Assembly (NCBI GenBank): GCA_910575445.1
Contig: CAJTFW010000007.1
Span: forward strand, 185,421 to 249,420
Direction of reading: 5' to 3'
From: Lachnospiraceae bacterium
GTDB lineage: Bacteria; Bacillota; Clostridia; Lachnospirales; Lachnospiraceae
DNA length: 64,000 nucleotides
Below the pieces are notes generated by a model that had not been told where the DNA came from, did not search any database, and saw only the letters and a list, made by a program, of their open reading frames with translations. Position 1 is the stretch's first letter. Each line of letters starts with the position of its first letter. The position numbers and the translations under genes are program-made. This document shows, one piece after another, positions 44,981-54,035 of this stretch.

Positions 44981-45979
44981 ATGAAAAAAAGAGTCATCAG
45001 TCTGCTCTTAGTTGGTGCCATCGCCCTTATCAGCGGATGTAACAAGCAAGAGCAGACAACAACTGCACAGACCCCTGTCACGTTAAATGAAGTGGCACAT
45101 TCTATCTTTTACGCACCCCAATATGTAGCAATTGAAAATGGATATTTTGCAGAGGAGGGCATTGATTTAACCCTTGTCACCGGATTTGGTGCAGACAAAG
45201 TAGCAACTGCTCTTGTATCCGGCGAAGCAGATATTGGATTTATGGGAAGCGAGTCTTCTATCTATATCTACAACCAAAATCCCGAAGATTATATCGTGAA
45301 TTTTGCACAACTTACCCAAAGAGCTGGTAACTTTCTAGTTGCCAGAGAGCCAATGGAGAACTTCTCATGGGAAGATATCAAAGGAACATCTGTTCTGGGA
45401 GGACGCAAAGGTGGTATGCCACAGATGGTCTTTGAATTTATCTTAAAGAAAAATAACATTGACCCGGCAGCTGATTTAAGCATCGACCAAAGTATCGATT
45501 TTGGCTCTACCGCAGCAGCCTTTACGGGCAATGATGCCGATTTTACCATTGAATTCGAGCCATCTGCCACTGCCTTAGAAGACGAAGGTGCTGGTTATGT
45601 TGTCGCTTCTCTTGGAGAAGCTTCCGGCTATGTCCCTTACACAGCTTACAGTGTCAAGCAAAGCTATCTGAGTGAACATCCTGAGACTCTGCAAGCCTTT
45701 ACCAACGCCCTGCAAAAAGGGATGGACTATGTACAGTCTCATACACCAGAAGAAATTGCCAAAGTGATACAACCGCAATTTGAAGAAACGGACCTTGAGA
45801 CCATCACCAAGATTGTTACACGCTACTATGAGCAAGATACCTGGAAAGACAATCTTATCTTTGAAAAAGAAAGCTTTGACCTTCTGCAAAATATCTTACA
45901 AGAAGCTGGCGAGTTGCCATCCTGGACTCCTTATGAAGACCTGGTAAATACCGATTTTGCAACCAAAGCAGCTAAATAA
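44981..45979 (+). CDS. ABC transporter substrate-binding lipoprotein (NMT1/SsuA type)
   Basis: A 332-residue secreted lipoprotein: signal peptide with lipobox ALISGC near residue 20, then a type 2 periplasmic-binding fold. VTLNEVAHSIFYAPQYVAIENGYFAEEGIDLTLVTGFGADK and LVSGEADIGFMGSE are typical of the NMT1/SsuA/TauA family that binds sulfonates, nitrate, pyrimidine precursors or similar. No permease or ATPase gene is next to it, so it must use a transporter encoded elsewhere. The ATG follows GCGGAGGA. Confidence 0.8.
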   Translation: MKKRVISLLLVGAIALISGCNKQEQTTTAQTPVTLNEVAHSIFYAPQYVAIENGYFAEEGIDLTLVTGFGADKVATALVSGEADIGFMGSESSIYIYNQNPEDYIVNFAQLTQRAGNFLVAREPMENFSWEDIKGTSVLGGRKGGMPQMVFEFILKKNNIDPAADLSIDQSIDFGSTAAAFTGNDADFTIEFEPSATALEDEGAGYVVASLGEASGYVPYTAYSVKQSYLSEHPETLQAFTNALQKGMDYVQSHTPEEIAKVIQPQFEETDLETITKIVTRYYEQDTWKDNLIFEKESFDLLQNILQEAGELPSWTPYEDLVNTDFATKAAK

Positions 45980-46033
45980 GCAGCATAACTCTGTTATTTT
46001 TACCTTTATATCTAGTTTTTAATACTACATGTA

Positions 46034-46062
46034 TTGACATTTATATACAGATACCCTATAAT
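46034..46062 (+). promoter_or_regulatory. Consensus promoter of the nitronate monooxygenase-like gene
   Basis: Perfect TTGACA (46034-46039) and perfect TATAAT (46057-46062) with a 17-bp spacer. The -10 hexamer forms part of the palindrome 46054-46090. Confidence 0.8.
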
Positions 46063-46090
46063 TATTTTGATAATCAAAATAATTATAGGG
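46054..46090. promoter_or_regulatory. Perfect 37-bp palindrome overlapping the promoter
   Basis: CCCTATAATTATTTTGA, a 3-base centre, then its exact complement, followed by TTTTT on the plus strand. It may be the terminator of the lipoprotein gene, an operator, or both. Confidence 0.6.
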
Positions 46091-46134
46091 TTTTTACTTA
46101 TCAATATCACCATCAGACCCAGAAAGGTAAAGTT

Positions 46135-47220
46135 ATGAATAAGCATGCATTACACATCGGAGAAAAATCAGCAAAATTACCACTGATTCAAGGAGGTATG
46201 GGCGTGGGAGTCAGTCTGTCAGGACTTGCCAGCGCTGTTGCCAGGGAAGGAGGGATTGGTATTATCTCCACCGCTCAGATTGGTTTTCGTGAGCCTGATT
46301 TTGAGGCAGACGCTAAAGCAGCCAATCTGCGCGCTATGGTAACGGAGCTTTCACGCGCAAGAACGCTTGCTGCCAGAGAAGATGGTGCCACCAACGGACT
46401 TCTTGGCTTTAATATTATGGTAGCTACCAAAGACTATGGTGACTACGCACGCACTGCTGCCAAGGCTGGAGCGGATGTTATTATCTCTGGTGCAGGACTC
46501 CCTGTTGACCTTCCCAGATATGTAGAAGGAAGTGACACGAAGATTGCCCCTATCGTATCTTCAGAAAAAGCTGCCCGCATCCTTCTAAAACTATGGGACA
46601 AACACTACCATCGCACTGCGGACTTTCTGGTTATTGAAGGTGCCCATGCCGGAGGGCATCTGGGCTTTTCTCATAAAGACCTTTCTCGTCTCTACGAAGA
46701 CGACTTTGATTCTTCCTATGACTTAGAGATTCAGAAAATCATCTCCTGTACAGACAGCTATGCAAAAAAATACAACACTACCATTCCGGTTATTGTTGCT
46801 GGTGGCATTAGAAATGCTGCTCAGGTACAGCATATGTTTTCTCTAGGTGCTTCTGGCGTTCAGGTTGCCACTCCCTTTGTCACCACCGAAGAATGTGATG
46901 CTGCCCAAGCCTTTAAAGACGCCTACCTAAACGCCCGCACCGAAGATATCAAAATCATTACAAGTCCTGTAGGTATGCCAGCTCGTGCCATTCAAAATCC
47001 TTTCTTAGAAAAAATTGCAACTGCAAAAGAATCCATCCATAAATGTTATCGCTGTCTTGAAAAATGCAGCCCAAAGACAGCCCCTTATTGCATCACGCAG
47101 GCTCTTATCCGCGCTGTAAAAGGGGATATAGAAAATGGCCTTATCTTCTGTGGCGACAATGCGCAGTACCTTACCAAAATAACGACGGTTCCTGAAGTTA
47201 TCAAGACCCTTTTCCCTTAA
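46135..47220 (+). CDS. Nitronate monooxygenase / FabK-like FMN enzyme
   Basis: A 361-residue TIM-barrel flavoprotein. IQGGMGVGVSLSGLASAVAREGGIGIIS gives the N-terminal motif. GAGLPVDLPRYV, EGAHAGGHLGF and PVIVAGGIRNAAQVQHMFSLGASGVQVATPFVTTEE give the FMN phosphate-binding region. A cysteine-rich C-terminal part (KCYRCLEKCSPKTAPYC) is present, as in the longer Clostridia members. It may oxidise nitronates or act as an enoyl reductase; the catalytic histidine is present in AHAGGH. It has its own consensus promoter. Confidence 0.82.
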   Translation: MNKHALHIGEKSAKLPLIQGGMGVGVSLSGLASAVAREGGIGIISTAQIGFREPDFEADAKAANLRAMVTELSRARTLAAREDGATNGLLGFNIMVATKDYGDYARTAAKAGADVIISGAGLPVDLPRYVEGSDTKIAPIVSSEKAARILLKLWDKHYHRTADFLVIEGAHAGGHLGFSHKDLSRLYEDDFDSSYDLEIQKIISCTDSYAKKYNTTIPVIVAGGIRNAAQVQHMFSLGASGVQVATPFVTTEECDAAQAFKDAYLNARTEDIKIITSPVGMPARAIQNPFLEKIATAKESIHKCYRCLEKCSPKTAPYCITQALIRAVKGDIENGLIFCGDNAQYLTKITTVPEVIKTLFP

Positions 47221-47231
47221 AATCTTTACGC

Positions 47232-47280
47232 TAAAAGGGGCCTTTGCTTTAGGCAAGCAATATTAACGGCCCCTTTTATA
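47232..47280. terminator. Bidirectional terminator between the flavoprotein and ABC-F genes
   Basis: TAAAAGGGGCC and GGCCCCTTTTA pair around a 26-base loop, between two converging genes, with A and T runs on either side. Confidence 0.8.
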
Positions 47281-47284
47281 GCCT

Positions 47285-49087
47285 TTATGCATCTTCCCCT
47301 TTCTCTATCTTCTCCGCCAGTTCACTTAGATAAAAATATCGTTCCATCTTCTCTTCCAAAAGCCTCTCCTGCTTCTCTTTCTCCTCTGTCAGCTGATTTA
47401 ACTTTACAAAATCTGTCGCTGCCCTCTCAATCTCACCTTCTAACTTCGAAAGTCTCTCCTCTATCGCTTCTATCTCCCCTTCGATGCTCTCATAATCCCT
47501 TTGTTCTTGCCAGGTAAACCGAAGTTTTACGGTCTTTACTTTCTCTGTCTTTCCAGTCTCTTTTGTCCGCTCCTTCTCATCACCCAGAGAAGTCTCCTTA
47601 TATTCTTTTTTCTCCAGATAATCCGAATATCCCCCCTCATATCGCAAAAGTTTCCCATTTCCCTCAAATGCAAAAAGTCTCTCTGCGGTCTTATCCAAAA
47701 AATAGCGGTCATGCGATACCATCAAAAGAATCCCTGGAAACCGCTCTAAATAGTCTTCTAATATCGCCAAAGTCTGAATATCCAAATCATTTGTAGGCTC
47801 ATCTAAAATCAATATATTAGGTGCCTCCATCAGCACTTTTAACAGATAAAGCCTCCGCTTCTCCCCACCAGACAATTTCTCAATCAGCGAATGCTGAAGT
47901 GTCCCATCAAATAAAAACCGCTCCAACATCATCGAAGCAGAGACACTTCCCTCCTCTGTCTGTACATACTCTGCCGTATCCCGAATATAATCAATCACCT
48001 TTCTTTTAGGGTCTAGATACTCATTTTCCTGTGAAAAATACCCAATCTTCACGGTAGGTCCTAAGATAATCTCCCCTCGGTCCGGCTTCTCAAGTCCCAT
48101 AATCAATTTCATCAGCGTTGTCTTTCCACAGCCATTTGGCCCTACAAATCCAATCCGCTCCCGTTTCTGAAAAGCATAGCTAAATCCATCAATCAAAAGC
48201 CTCTCTCCATATCCTTTTGTCAAATCCACAACTTCTAGTGTCTTCTTTCCCAGTCTAGAAGATATGGTACTAACCTCCATTTTCCCATCTTGTGCTGGCG
48301 CCTTTGTCATATTTTTCAAATCTTCATATCTTTGAATATGGGCTTTTTGTTTTGTCGCTCTAGCCCTTGCCCCACGGCGCATCCACTCTAACTCAATCCG
48401 CAGGATATTTTTATTTTTCCGATAGGTCGCAAGTTCTTGCTCCTCCCGTTCTGCCTTCGCCTCCAAAAAACCGGCAAAATTAGTCTGATAATGATACAAC
48501 TTCCCCTTGTCAATCTCGACAATGCGCTTACACACCCGGTCTAAAAAATACCGGTCATGTGTTACCATCACAAGCGCACCTTTTCTCTGCATCAGCCGAT
48601 TTTCAAGCCAGACCACCATCTCACTGTTTAGATGGTTAGTAGGCTCATCCAACAGTAAAATATCGCAAGGTGCCAACAAAGCTGCTGCTAACGCTACCTT
48701 CTTTTTCTGTCCACCTGAGAGATGGTCAATCACCATAGTTCCATCCTCAAAACCCATCATATGCAAGATAGCCTTGCTCTCCCCTGCAAGACTCCACTCA
48801 TTATCCGCTGTCTGATTCGCTGTCACCACATAATCATAGATGCTCATCCCTTCTGGAAAGATTGGATTTTGCGGCAAATACCGCACATATACCTGATTCC
48901 CCTTTACAACCTCCCCTGCGTCTGCTTCTTCCTCTCCTGCCAATATCCGAAGCAATGTAGATTTCCCTGTTCCATTAATTCCGACAATTCCAATCTTATC
49001 CCCCTCCTCAATTCCAAAATCCACCCCATCAAACAACATTCTTCCTGTATAATTTTTTTGAATCCCTTTTCCTGACAACAAATTCAT
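47285..49087 (-). CDS. ABC-F family ATPase
   Basis: A 600-residue soluble protein with two ABC domains and no membrane region. Domain 1 has GINGTGKSTLLRIL, LSGGQKKKVALAAALL and LLLDEPTNHL. The inter-domain linker (about 190-280) is rich in basic residues, and domain 2 has GPNGCGKTTLMKLI, LSGGEKRRLYLLKVL and LILDEPTNDLD. A C-terminal coiled coil (about 530-600) resembles Uup. ABC-F proteins act on the ribosome in translation rescue or antibiotic resistance; the length and tail favour a Uup-like housekeeping role. AGAGGAG precedes the ATG. Confidence 0.9.
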   Translation of the reverse strand: MNLLSGKGIQKNYTGRMLFDGVDFGIEEGDKIGIVGINGTGKSTLLRILAGEEEADAGEVVKGNQVYVRYLPQNPIFPEGMSIYDYVVTANQTADNEWSLAGESKAILHMMGFEDGTMVIDHLSGGQKKKVALAAALLAPCDILLLDEPTNHLNSEMVVWLENRLMQRKGALVMVTHDRYFLDRVCKRIVEIDKGKLYHYQTNFAGFLEAKAEREEQELATYRKNKNILRIELEWMRRGARARATKQKAHIQRYEDLKNMTKAPAQDGKMEVSTISSRLGKKTLEVVDLTKGYGERLLIDGFSYAFQKRERIGFVGPNGCGKTTLMKLIMGLEKPDRGEIILGPTVKIGYFSQENEYLDPKRKVIDYIRDTAEYVQTEEGSVSASMMLERFLFDGTLQHSLIEKLSGGEKRRLYLLKVLMEAPNILILDEPTNDLDIQTLAILEDYLERFPGILLMVSHDRYFLDKTAERLFAFEGNGKLLRYEGGYSDYLEKKEYKETSLGDEKERTKETGKTEKVKTVKLRFTWQEQRDYESIEGEIEAIEERLSKLEGEIERAATDFVKLNQLTEEKEKQERLLEEKMERYFYLSELAEKIEKGEDA

Positions 49088-49247
49088 ATATCTTCTCCTC
49101 TCTGCACCCTGATAACCTTTATTCTTTCTTAAACATACTTACAGCTATATAAAAAACAACATGATAAGCGGTTGGAAAATAAGCTATTTCCCAACCGCCT
49201 CTATCTACGATACTATATGTCACTGACAGAAGACGAAAGCTTTTGTC

Positions 49248-52154
49248 TTAGTCTTCAAAATCAGCTTCTCGAAGCAACTTATTCCCATACTCATCCTGGC
49301 TCTTCTTCGTCACTCGCTCAATCAGATGTCGAATACTTCCTTTCTTCGCATGTTCAATCGCTGCATCAATAATCTCCTTTACCTCTGCCACTGTCACCAT
49401 ATGGTCGTTTGTCTGTCTGCTTCCAATCTCACCATACAGTGCCAAAAGTGCAAATTCATCGAAGGTATACTCCTGCTCTAGCGCATACGATTTTCCAAAT
49501 GCCACCAGTTCATCGTTGGTAAACACTGGAATATCAATCGTATACTCAAATTTAGAAGCAAAATTTTTATTCTTATGAAACAGCTTGGCAATCTCCTCTG
49601 AAGTATCCTCTAGTATCACCAAAAGCCCGCCTGTGTCGGTCTCCATCGCCAGGCTAAGCGCCATCATTGTTGCCTCTGAGATACCACCAGCCCTCTCAAT
49701 AATCAGCGCACCGCCCTTTAGACTGGCAAGCACCTCATAGATATCTTTTGTATTTAACCGTTTTCCAGTAATCTTTGCAAGTTTACTTCCTTCCATCTGG
49801 TTCTGCTTCTGCAATGCCTTTACAATATCAATCGCCAGCGTCGTCTTGCCATTGCCTGGTTCTCCGGTAACAACCAGATTGCCACTTGAAGAGGTCGTCA
49901 TCTCACTTCTGGGATTTCCCTTAAACAGCATAGAGAGCTGTTCACTCATACCTCTTACCGCTGTAAAATAATCGAACAAACGTACTTGTTCTATAGTCAG
50001 ATGTCCTGCATCCACTGCTTTTTGAGATACTTCTGTCGCAAGTGCACGCTCTAATTCCTGTATCATATTCATAGAAGCGGTATCTCCAGACAGCTTTTCC
50101 CGCTTCAGCAGTGTTGGTTCTGACTTTAATTCTTCGATCGCAAGAATTTCTTCCTCTTTTTTGGCTTCTGGCTTTGATTGAGGAGGCTCTTCTTTCTCTG
50201 GCTTCTCCTTTTTATCAAATTCCTCTAAAATCTCTTGTACATCTTTTGGTATTTCTTCAGAGATGCCAGAGATTAATTTCATCAGTTCAACAGTTTCCTG
50301 CTTCACTTTCTCCTTGCGTTCCTGCTCCTGCTCCGCTTTCGCCTCTAAGACTGCTTCCGCGGCGGCAATTTTATCCTCCCATTTGGCAAGGATTCCATGA
50401 ATGGTCTCTGCTTCTTTGGGTTCTTCTTCTCCCAAAGTCATCTCTTCCATGGTTATTTCTGATTCTGGCTCTGCTTCGTCTGGTTGGGAAACTTCTTCCA
50501 CCACTACTTCGGGGACTTCCTCTGGCTCCACAGATTCTTCTTCAGTCTCCAGAGTGAGTTCTTCCATAGCTATTTCTAATTCTGGCTCTGGCTCTTCTGA
50601 TTGAGAAATTTCTTCCTCTTCTAACGAAAAGTCTTCCATCATTACTTCAGGCTCTTCTTCTGGTTCTACTGCTTCCTCTTCATCTCCCAAAATCATCTCT
50701 TCCATAGTTATTTCTGATTCTGGTTCTGCTTCGTCTGGTTGGGAAATTTCTTCCTCTTCTAATAAAAAATCTTCCACCACTACTTCGGGGGCTTCCTCTG
50801 GCTCCACAGATTCTTCTTCAGTCTCCAGAGTGAGTTCTTCCATAATTATTTCTAATTCTGGCTCTACTGGTTCTTCCTCATCTCCCAGAGTAATTTCTTC
50901 CATAGTTATTTCTAATTCTGGTTCTGGCTCAGCTAATTGAGAATCTTCTTCCTCTTCTAATGAGAACTCTTCCACCACTACTTCGAGGGCTTCTTCTGGT
51001 TCTACTGGTTCTTCCTCATCTCCCAGAGTGAGTTCTTCCATAATTATTTCTAATTCTGGTTCTGGCTCTTCTGATTGAGAAACTTCTTCCTCTTCTAATG
51101 AGAAATCTTCCACCACTACTTCGGGTTCTTCTGGCTCCACAGGTTCTTCTTCATTTCCCAGAGTGAGTTCTTCCATGATTATTTCTGGATCTTCATCCTC
51201 TTGGCTATGTATAATTCCTGGCATTGTAAAGTCTTCTAGTTCAATCGCAGACTCTTCCTCTGGCTTTTGTGTATCTTCTTCTGGGAGTGTAAATTCTTCT
51301 AGCCCAATCTCTAATACAGGTTCTGGTTCCGCCTCTGGTTCCGGGCTTTTTCCCGGAAATACCAATTCTTCTATCTCAATCTTTGAAGTCCGTTGTTTGG
51401 ACTTTTTCTCTTCTTCAAGTTCTGGTATCTCAATCGTGGCATTTTCTAGTAACAGTTCTCCCACATTTGCTGCCAATTCAGCCTGCAAATCCGCTGTACT
51501 AAATCTGTCCTCCTCAAAGGAGATTTCTTCCTGATAAGAAGGATTCTGTGCCTGCTGATATTTCATTTGTTGAGAAGCTGTCAAAGGTTCATATTGCTGT
51601 TTTAGCTCGAGTGCTTTTGCTACATATTCCCCCTCACTAAACCATAGAATCAGCTCATCACACTCCTGCACACACTCCTTCTCCATCCCGGCCTGTGCAT
51701 ACAGAGAAGCCAATTCATACGCCCACTTCTCCTGGTATTCATGTGTCTTATATTCCTTTAAGACTTTTATCTGGTCTTCTAGACTATACTTACGGTCACG
51801 ATAAATCTGATATTTTAAAATAAAACGACTCTGGTCATGAGGCGCCACTTTTACAAAATCCTGATAGAGAGCAATGGCTTCATCCAGATTTCCCATACGA
51901 ATTGCAATCTCTGTCATCTTATACAGCACTAGGCGCCCAACGGGCGCCCTGTCATATGCAATGCTTAATATTTCCATGCAGTCTTCATATCGCTCGGCCT
52001 TTTCATACGCCTCACTAACCGCATATAGAACATTCAGATTCTTTATACGGCGCCAGTCAATCGTATCTGCAATCTGCACCGCCATCTGATAGTCCTTCTT
52101 TTTCATCAACTTCTCAATCTGGTCGACTTTCAGAAGATATTCATATTTATCCAA
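49248..52154 (-). CDS. TPR / acidic-repeat / AAA ATPase protein
   Basis: A 968-residue protein of unknown function. Residues 1-200 are TPR-like helices (QIADTIDWRRIKNLNVLYAVSEAYEKAERYEDCMEIL). Residues about 230-640 are an acidic region with about 12 units that alternate xIxMEELTLGDEEEPVEPEE and VVVEDFSLEEEExSQ. A short coiled coil follows (KWEDKIAAAEAVLEAKAEQEQERKEK). The C-terminal ATPase has Walker A GEPGNGKTT near 761 and GGALIIERAGG in place of a standard Walker B. The last part resembles CbxX/SpoVK-like AAA lids. The start is TTG after GAGGAG. Families of this design occur in Lachnospiraceae. Confidence 0.8.
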   Translation of the reverse strand: MDKYEYLLKVDQIEKLMKKKDYQMAVQIADTIDWRRIKNLNVLYAVSEAYEKAERYEDCMEILSIAYDRAPVGRLVLYKMTEIAIRMGNLDEAIALYQDFVKVAPHDQSRFILKYQIYRDRKYSLEDQIKVLKEYKTHEYQEKWAYELASLYAQAGMEKECVQECDELILWFSEGEYVAKALELKQQYEPLTASQQMKYQQAQNPSYQEEISFEEDRFSTADLQAELAANVGELLLENATIEIPELEEEKKSKQRTSKIEIEELVFPGKSPEPEAEPEPVLEIGLEEFTLPEEDTQKPEEESAIELEDFTMPGIIHSQEDEDPEIIMEELTLGNEEEPVEPEEPEVVVEDFSLEEEEVSQSEEPEPELEIIMEELTLGDEEEPVEPEEALEVVVEEFSLEEEEDSQLAEPEPELEITMEEITLGDEEEPVEPELEIIMEELTLETEEESVEPEEAPEVVVEDFLLEEEEISQPDEAEPESEITMEEMILGDEEEAVEPEEEPEVMMEDFSLEEEEISQSEEPEPELEIAMEELTLETEEESVEPEEVPEVVVEEVSQPDEAEPESEITMEEMTLGEEEPKEAETIHGILAKWEDKIAAAEAVLEAKAEQEQERKEKVKQETVELMKLISGISEEIPKDVQEILEEFDKKEKPEKEEPPQSKPEAKKEEEILAIEELKSEPTLLKREKLSGDTASMNMIQELERALATEVSQKAVDAGHLTIEQVRLFDYFTAVRGMSEQLSMLFKGNPRSEMTTSSSGNLVVTGEPGNGKTTLAIDIVKALQKQNQMEGSKLAKITGKRLNTKDIYEVLASLKGGALIIERAGGISEATMMALSLAMETDTGGLLVILEDTSEEIAKLFHKNKNFASKFEYTIDIPVFTNDELVAFGKSYALEQEYTFDEFALLALYGEIGSRQTNDHMVTVAEVKEIIDAAIEHAKKGSIRHLIERVTKKSQDEYGNKLLREADFED
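50420..51190 (-). repeat. DNA repeats coding for the acidic region
   Basis: Around 12 imperfect units of about 50 to 110 bp encode the MEELTL and VVVEDFSLEEEE blocks. Copies share long runs of identical sequence, so the number may vary between strains. Confidence 0.7.
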
Positions 52155-52169
52155 GGAACTTCATCTCCT

Positions 52170-53030
52170 CTATATTTCCACTATTTTCGATACAGCAACC
52201 GCCAAAGCACCATCTCCGATATGACATGCAACACTCAAAGACAACTCATCCACTAAAATCTCTGGAAATCCCGGAAATTCTGCTTCTACTTCCTTTTTAA
52301 ATTCCATCGCTGCTTCCTGATTATTGGTATGTGCAATCGCTAAGCGCATCTTACAACCCGCAAAACGTTTCTCCAAATCGTTGCGAATCGCATCTAGCAT
52401 TACCCTTTTGGCAGCACTCATTGTTCGCACCTTGCTAAATGCATCCAACTTCTCTCCCTGAATCTGCAATACAGGTTTTAGACGAAGCATTGTTCCAAGT
52501 GCCGCTGCTGCTGGTGTAATTCTTCCGCCCTTTTTTAGATATTTTAAAGTTGTCACCGTAATATAGATACTTGCCTGTAAACCTTCTGCTTCAAGTATCT
52601 TACGAATCTCTGCCGCACTTTTCCCGGCCTTTACCAGGTTCTGTGCATCCATCACCGAATGAACCTGTGTAATCGAAATCCTCTGGTTATTGACCACTTC
52701 TACTTTTCCATCATAATCCTCTGCTAACATCTTTGCAGTCTGACAGCTTCCGCTTAGTCCACTGGACATTGGAATATGCACAATCTCATCATATTCCTCT
52801 AAAAGTTTGTCCCAAAGCTTGATAATCGACTCTGGAGAAGGCTGAGAAGTGGAGACATCTGCATCCTTTTCCAAATATTCATAAAATTCTTTTGTAAACA
52901 AGTCTACCCCGTCCAAATATTCTTTTTCATCAATCAAAAAAGGCATTGGAAGAATATAAATTCCCATCTTTTTTGCCAATTCCTGACTGATTCCACTGTT
53001 ACTATCTGCTACTATCGCTATCTTACCCAT
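52170..53030 (-). CDS. DegV family fatty acid-binding protein
   Basis: A 286-residue DegV protein with MGKIAIVADSNSGISQELAKKMGIYILPMPF and the conserved TSQPSPE motif (about 60-66). SSGLSGSCQTA and KKGGRITPAAAALGTMLRLKPVLQIQ hold the lipid-binding residues. DegV proteins act like FakB, holding a fatty acid for a FakA kinase; the partner is not in the window. The ATG at 53030 is 21 bases after the zinc-ribbon gene, so they may be in one operon. Confidence 0.9.
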   Translation of the reverse strand: MGKIAIVADSNSGISQELAKKMGIYILPMPFLIDEKEYLDGVDLFTKEFYEYLEKDADVSTSQPSPESIIKLWDKLLEEYDEIVHIPMSSGLSGSCQTAKMLAEDYDGKVEVVNNQRISITQVHSVMDAQNLVKAGKSAAEIRKILEAEGLQASIYITVTTLKYLKKGGRITPAAAALGTMLRLKPVLQIQGEKLDAFSKVRTMSAAKRVMLDAIRNDLEKRFAGCKMRLAIAHTNNQEAAMEFKKEVEAEFPGFPEILVDELSLSVACHIGDGALAVAVSKIVEI

Positions 53031-53051
53031 ACGTCTTCTATCTATCCTTTT

Positions 53052-53378
53052 CTATAATATTTTCCAACAAAAATAACAAGCGCATGGCTTAGTTGTTCTC
53101 TCTAAGACCACATTAACAGCGCCACAATACGGACACTGTACCCGTTTTTTCCCAACAGGAAGCACTCCTCCATACACTTCCCGCTCTCCTACGCACTCTG
53201 GTTCACTACTATTTTGTGAAGCAGAAGAAACTGGTTCTCTTGTATCTTTTGTCACCGGTCTAACGATTGTACTTCCATGAATCTGTGGCTTCTCTTGTAA
53301 CTTTTTTGATTTTTTTTCCATAGTTTTTTGCGTCCACATTCCCAATAACATGGTAATTATATTGATAAATGCCTGCAT
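53052..53378 (-). CDS. Small zinc-ribbon protein
   Basis: A 108-residue protein. A hydrophobic N-terminus (MQAFINIITMLLGMW) may attach it to the membrane. A polar, probably disordered middle follows. The C-terminus is a zinc ribbon (CPYCGAVNVVLERTTKPCACYFCWKIL, CX2C...CX4C). Function unknown. TGAGGAAG precedes the ATG. It is followed by degV. Confidence 0.7.
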   Translation of the reverse strand: MQAFINIITMLLGMWTQKTMEKKSKKLQEKPQIHGSTIVRPVTKDTREPVSSASQNSSEPECVGEREVYGGVLPVGKKRVQCPYCGAVNVVLERTTKPCACYFCWKIL

Positions 53379-53454
53379 CTACTTCCTCACACCTCACAAT
53401 CAACCCCATTATAGCAAAACCTTTCCCTAAAAACAAGAATCATATACTTTTTGA

Positions 53455-53755
53455 TAGTGTAACTTTACTTTTAGGTTTCATTGGATGAAATGTTTTTAGC
53501 TATAAAAGGACGCCTGACAGGACCTGGTAGATGTAATATTACGCAATAATGTCTTATATCCTACGGCTGGTCGTAGTCAGCCAGGGCGGGAGGGCCATAG
53601 GTTCCTGAAAGACCCATTGGACGCCATCGGCACTTAATGAGCGCAAGTGGCGCTAAGCCACGCAGTGCGAATTTAGTACCGCTATAGGCGTTCATTAAGC
53701 GCGAGCGGGGTCTGGAAGGAACCTATGACCCTCTTGTCCTAGCGTCCTAACAATA
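53455..53755. mobile_element. Shortened composite palindromic element with module D
   Basis: It begins TAGTGTAACTTTACTTTT like the element at 10683, but the first module is missing (the text jumps from CCTGGTAGATGT to unrelated sequence). One full module remains. The right end lacks the TTACACTA end. The 460-bp space from 53379 to 53838 holds no gene. Confidence 0.5.
53584..53739. repeat. Palindromic module, copy D
   Basis: The outer arms are GGGCGGGAGGGCCATAGG and CCTATGACCCTCTTGTCC, with several mismatches, so this is the most degraded copy. Confidence 0.8.
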
Positions 53756-53781
53756 AACTCTTGATTACTTTTCAAAACACA

Positions 53782-53830
53782 CAAAAAATAAAAGCCCGAA
53801 AACCATTGATAATTCAATGTTTTCAGGCTT
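53782..53830 (-). terminator. tRNA-Glu terminator
   Basis: On the minus strand AAGCCTGAAAACATTGA pairs with TCAATGGTTTTCGGGCTT and is followed by TTATTTTTT. Confidence 0.85.
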
Positions 53831-53838
53831 CTCTGTAG

Positions 53839-53910
53839 CAGTAGATAGGGGAATCGAACCCCTGTTTCCGCCGTGAGAGGGCGGCGTCTTAACCCCTTGA
53901 CCAATCTACC
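53839..53910 (-). tRNA. tRNA-Glu (anticodon CTC)
   Basis: The minus strand folds as a tRNA. The acceptor stem GGTAGAT pairs with ATCTACT, ending in a G-T pair. The anticodon arm is CCGCC-CTCTCAC-GGCGG with anticodon CTC, and the T arm is CAGGGGTTCGATTCCCCT. The length is 72 nt without CCA. It reads GAG. Confidence 0.93.
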
Positions 53911-53938
53911 ATATTGTCTCTGTCCTGTCGACTTGATT

Positions 53939-53967
53939 AATATACCACAGCTTTTTTCAAAATGCAA
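53939..53967 (-). promoter_or_regulatory. Promoter of tRNA-Glu
   Basis: On the minus strand TTGCAT (53962-53967) and TATATT (53939-53944) are 17 bp apart, about 30 bp before the tRNA. Confidence 0.7.
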
Positions 53968-54035
53968 GTGTTTTTTTAATTTTTTTGCATATTTTTTTTA
54001 ATTTCGCAGAAACTGTGGAAAAGGAGTGAAATACT

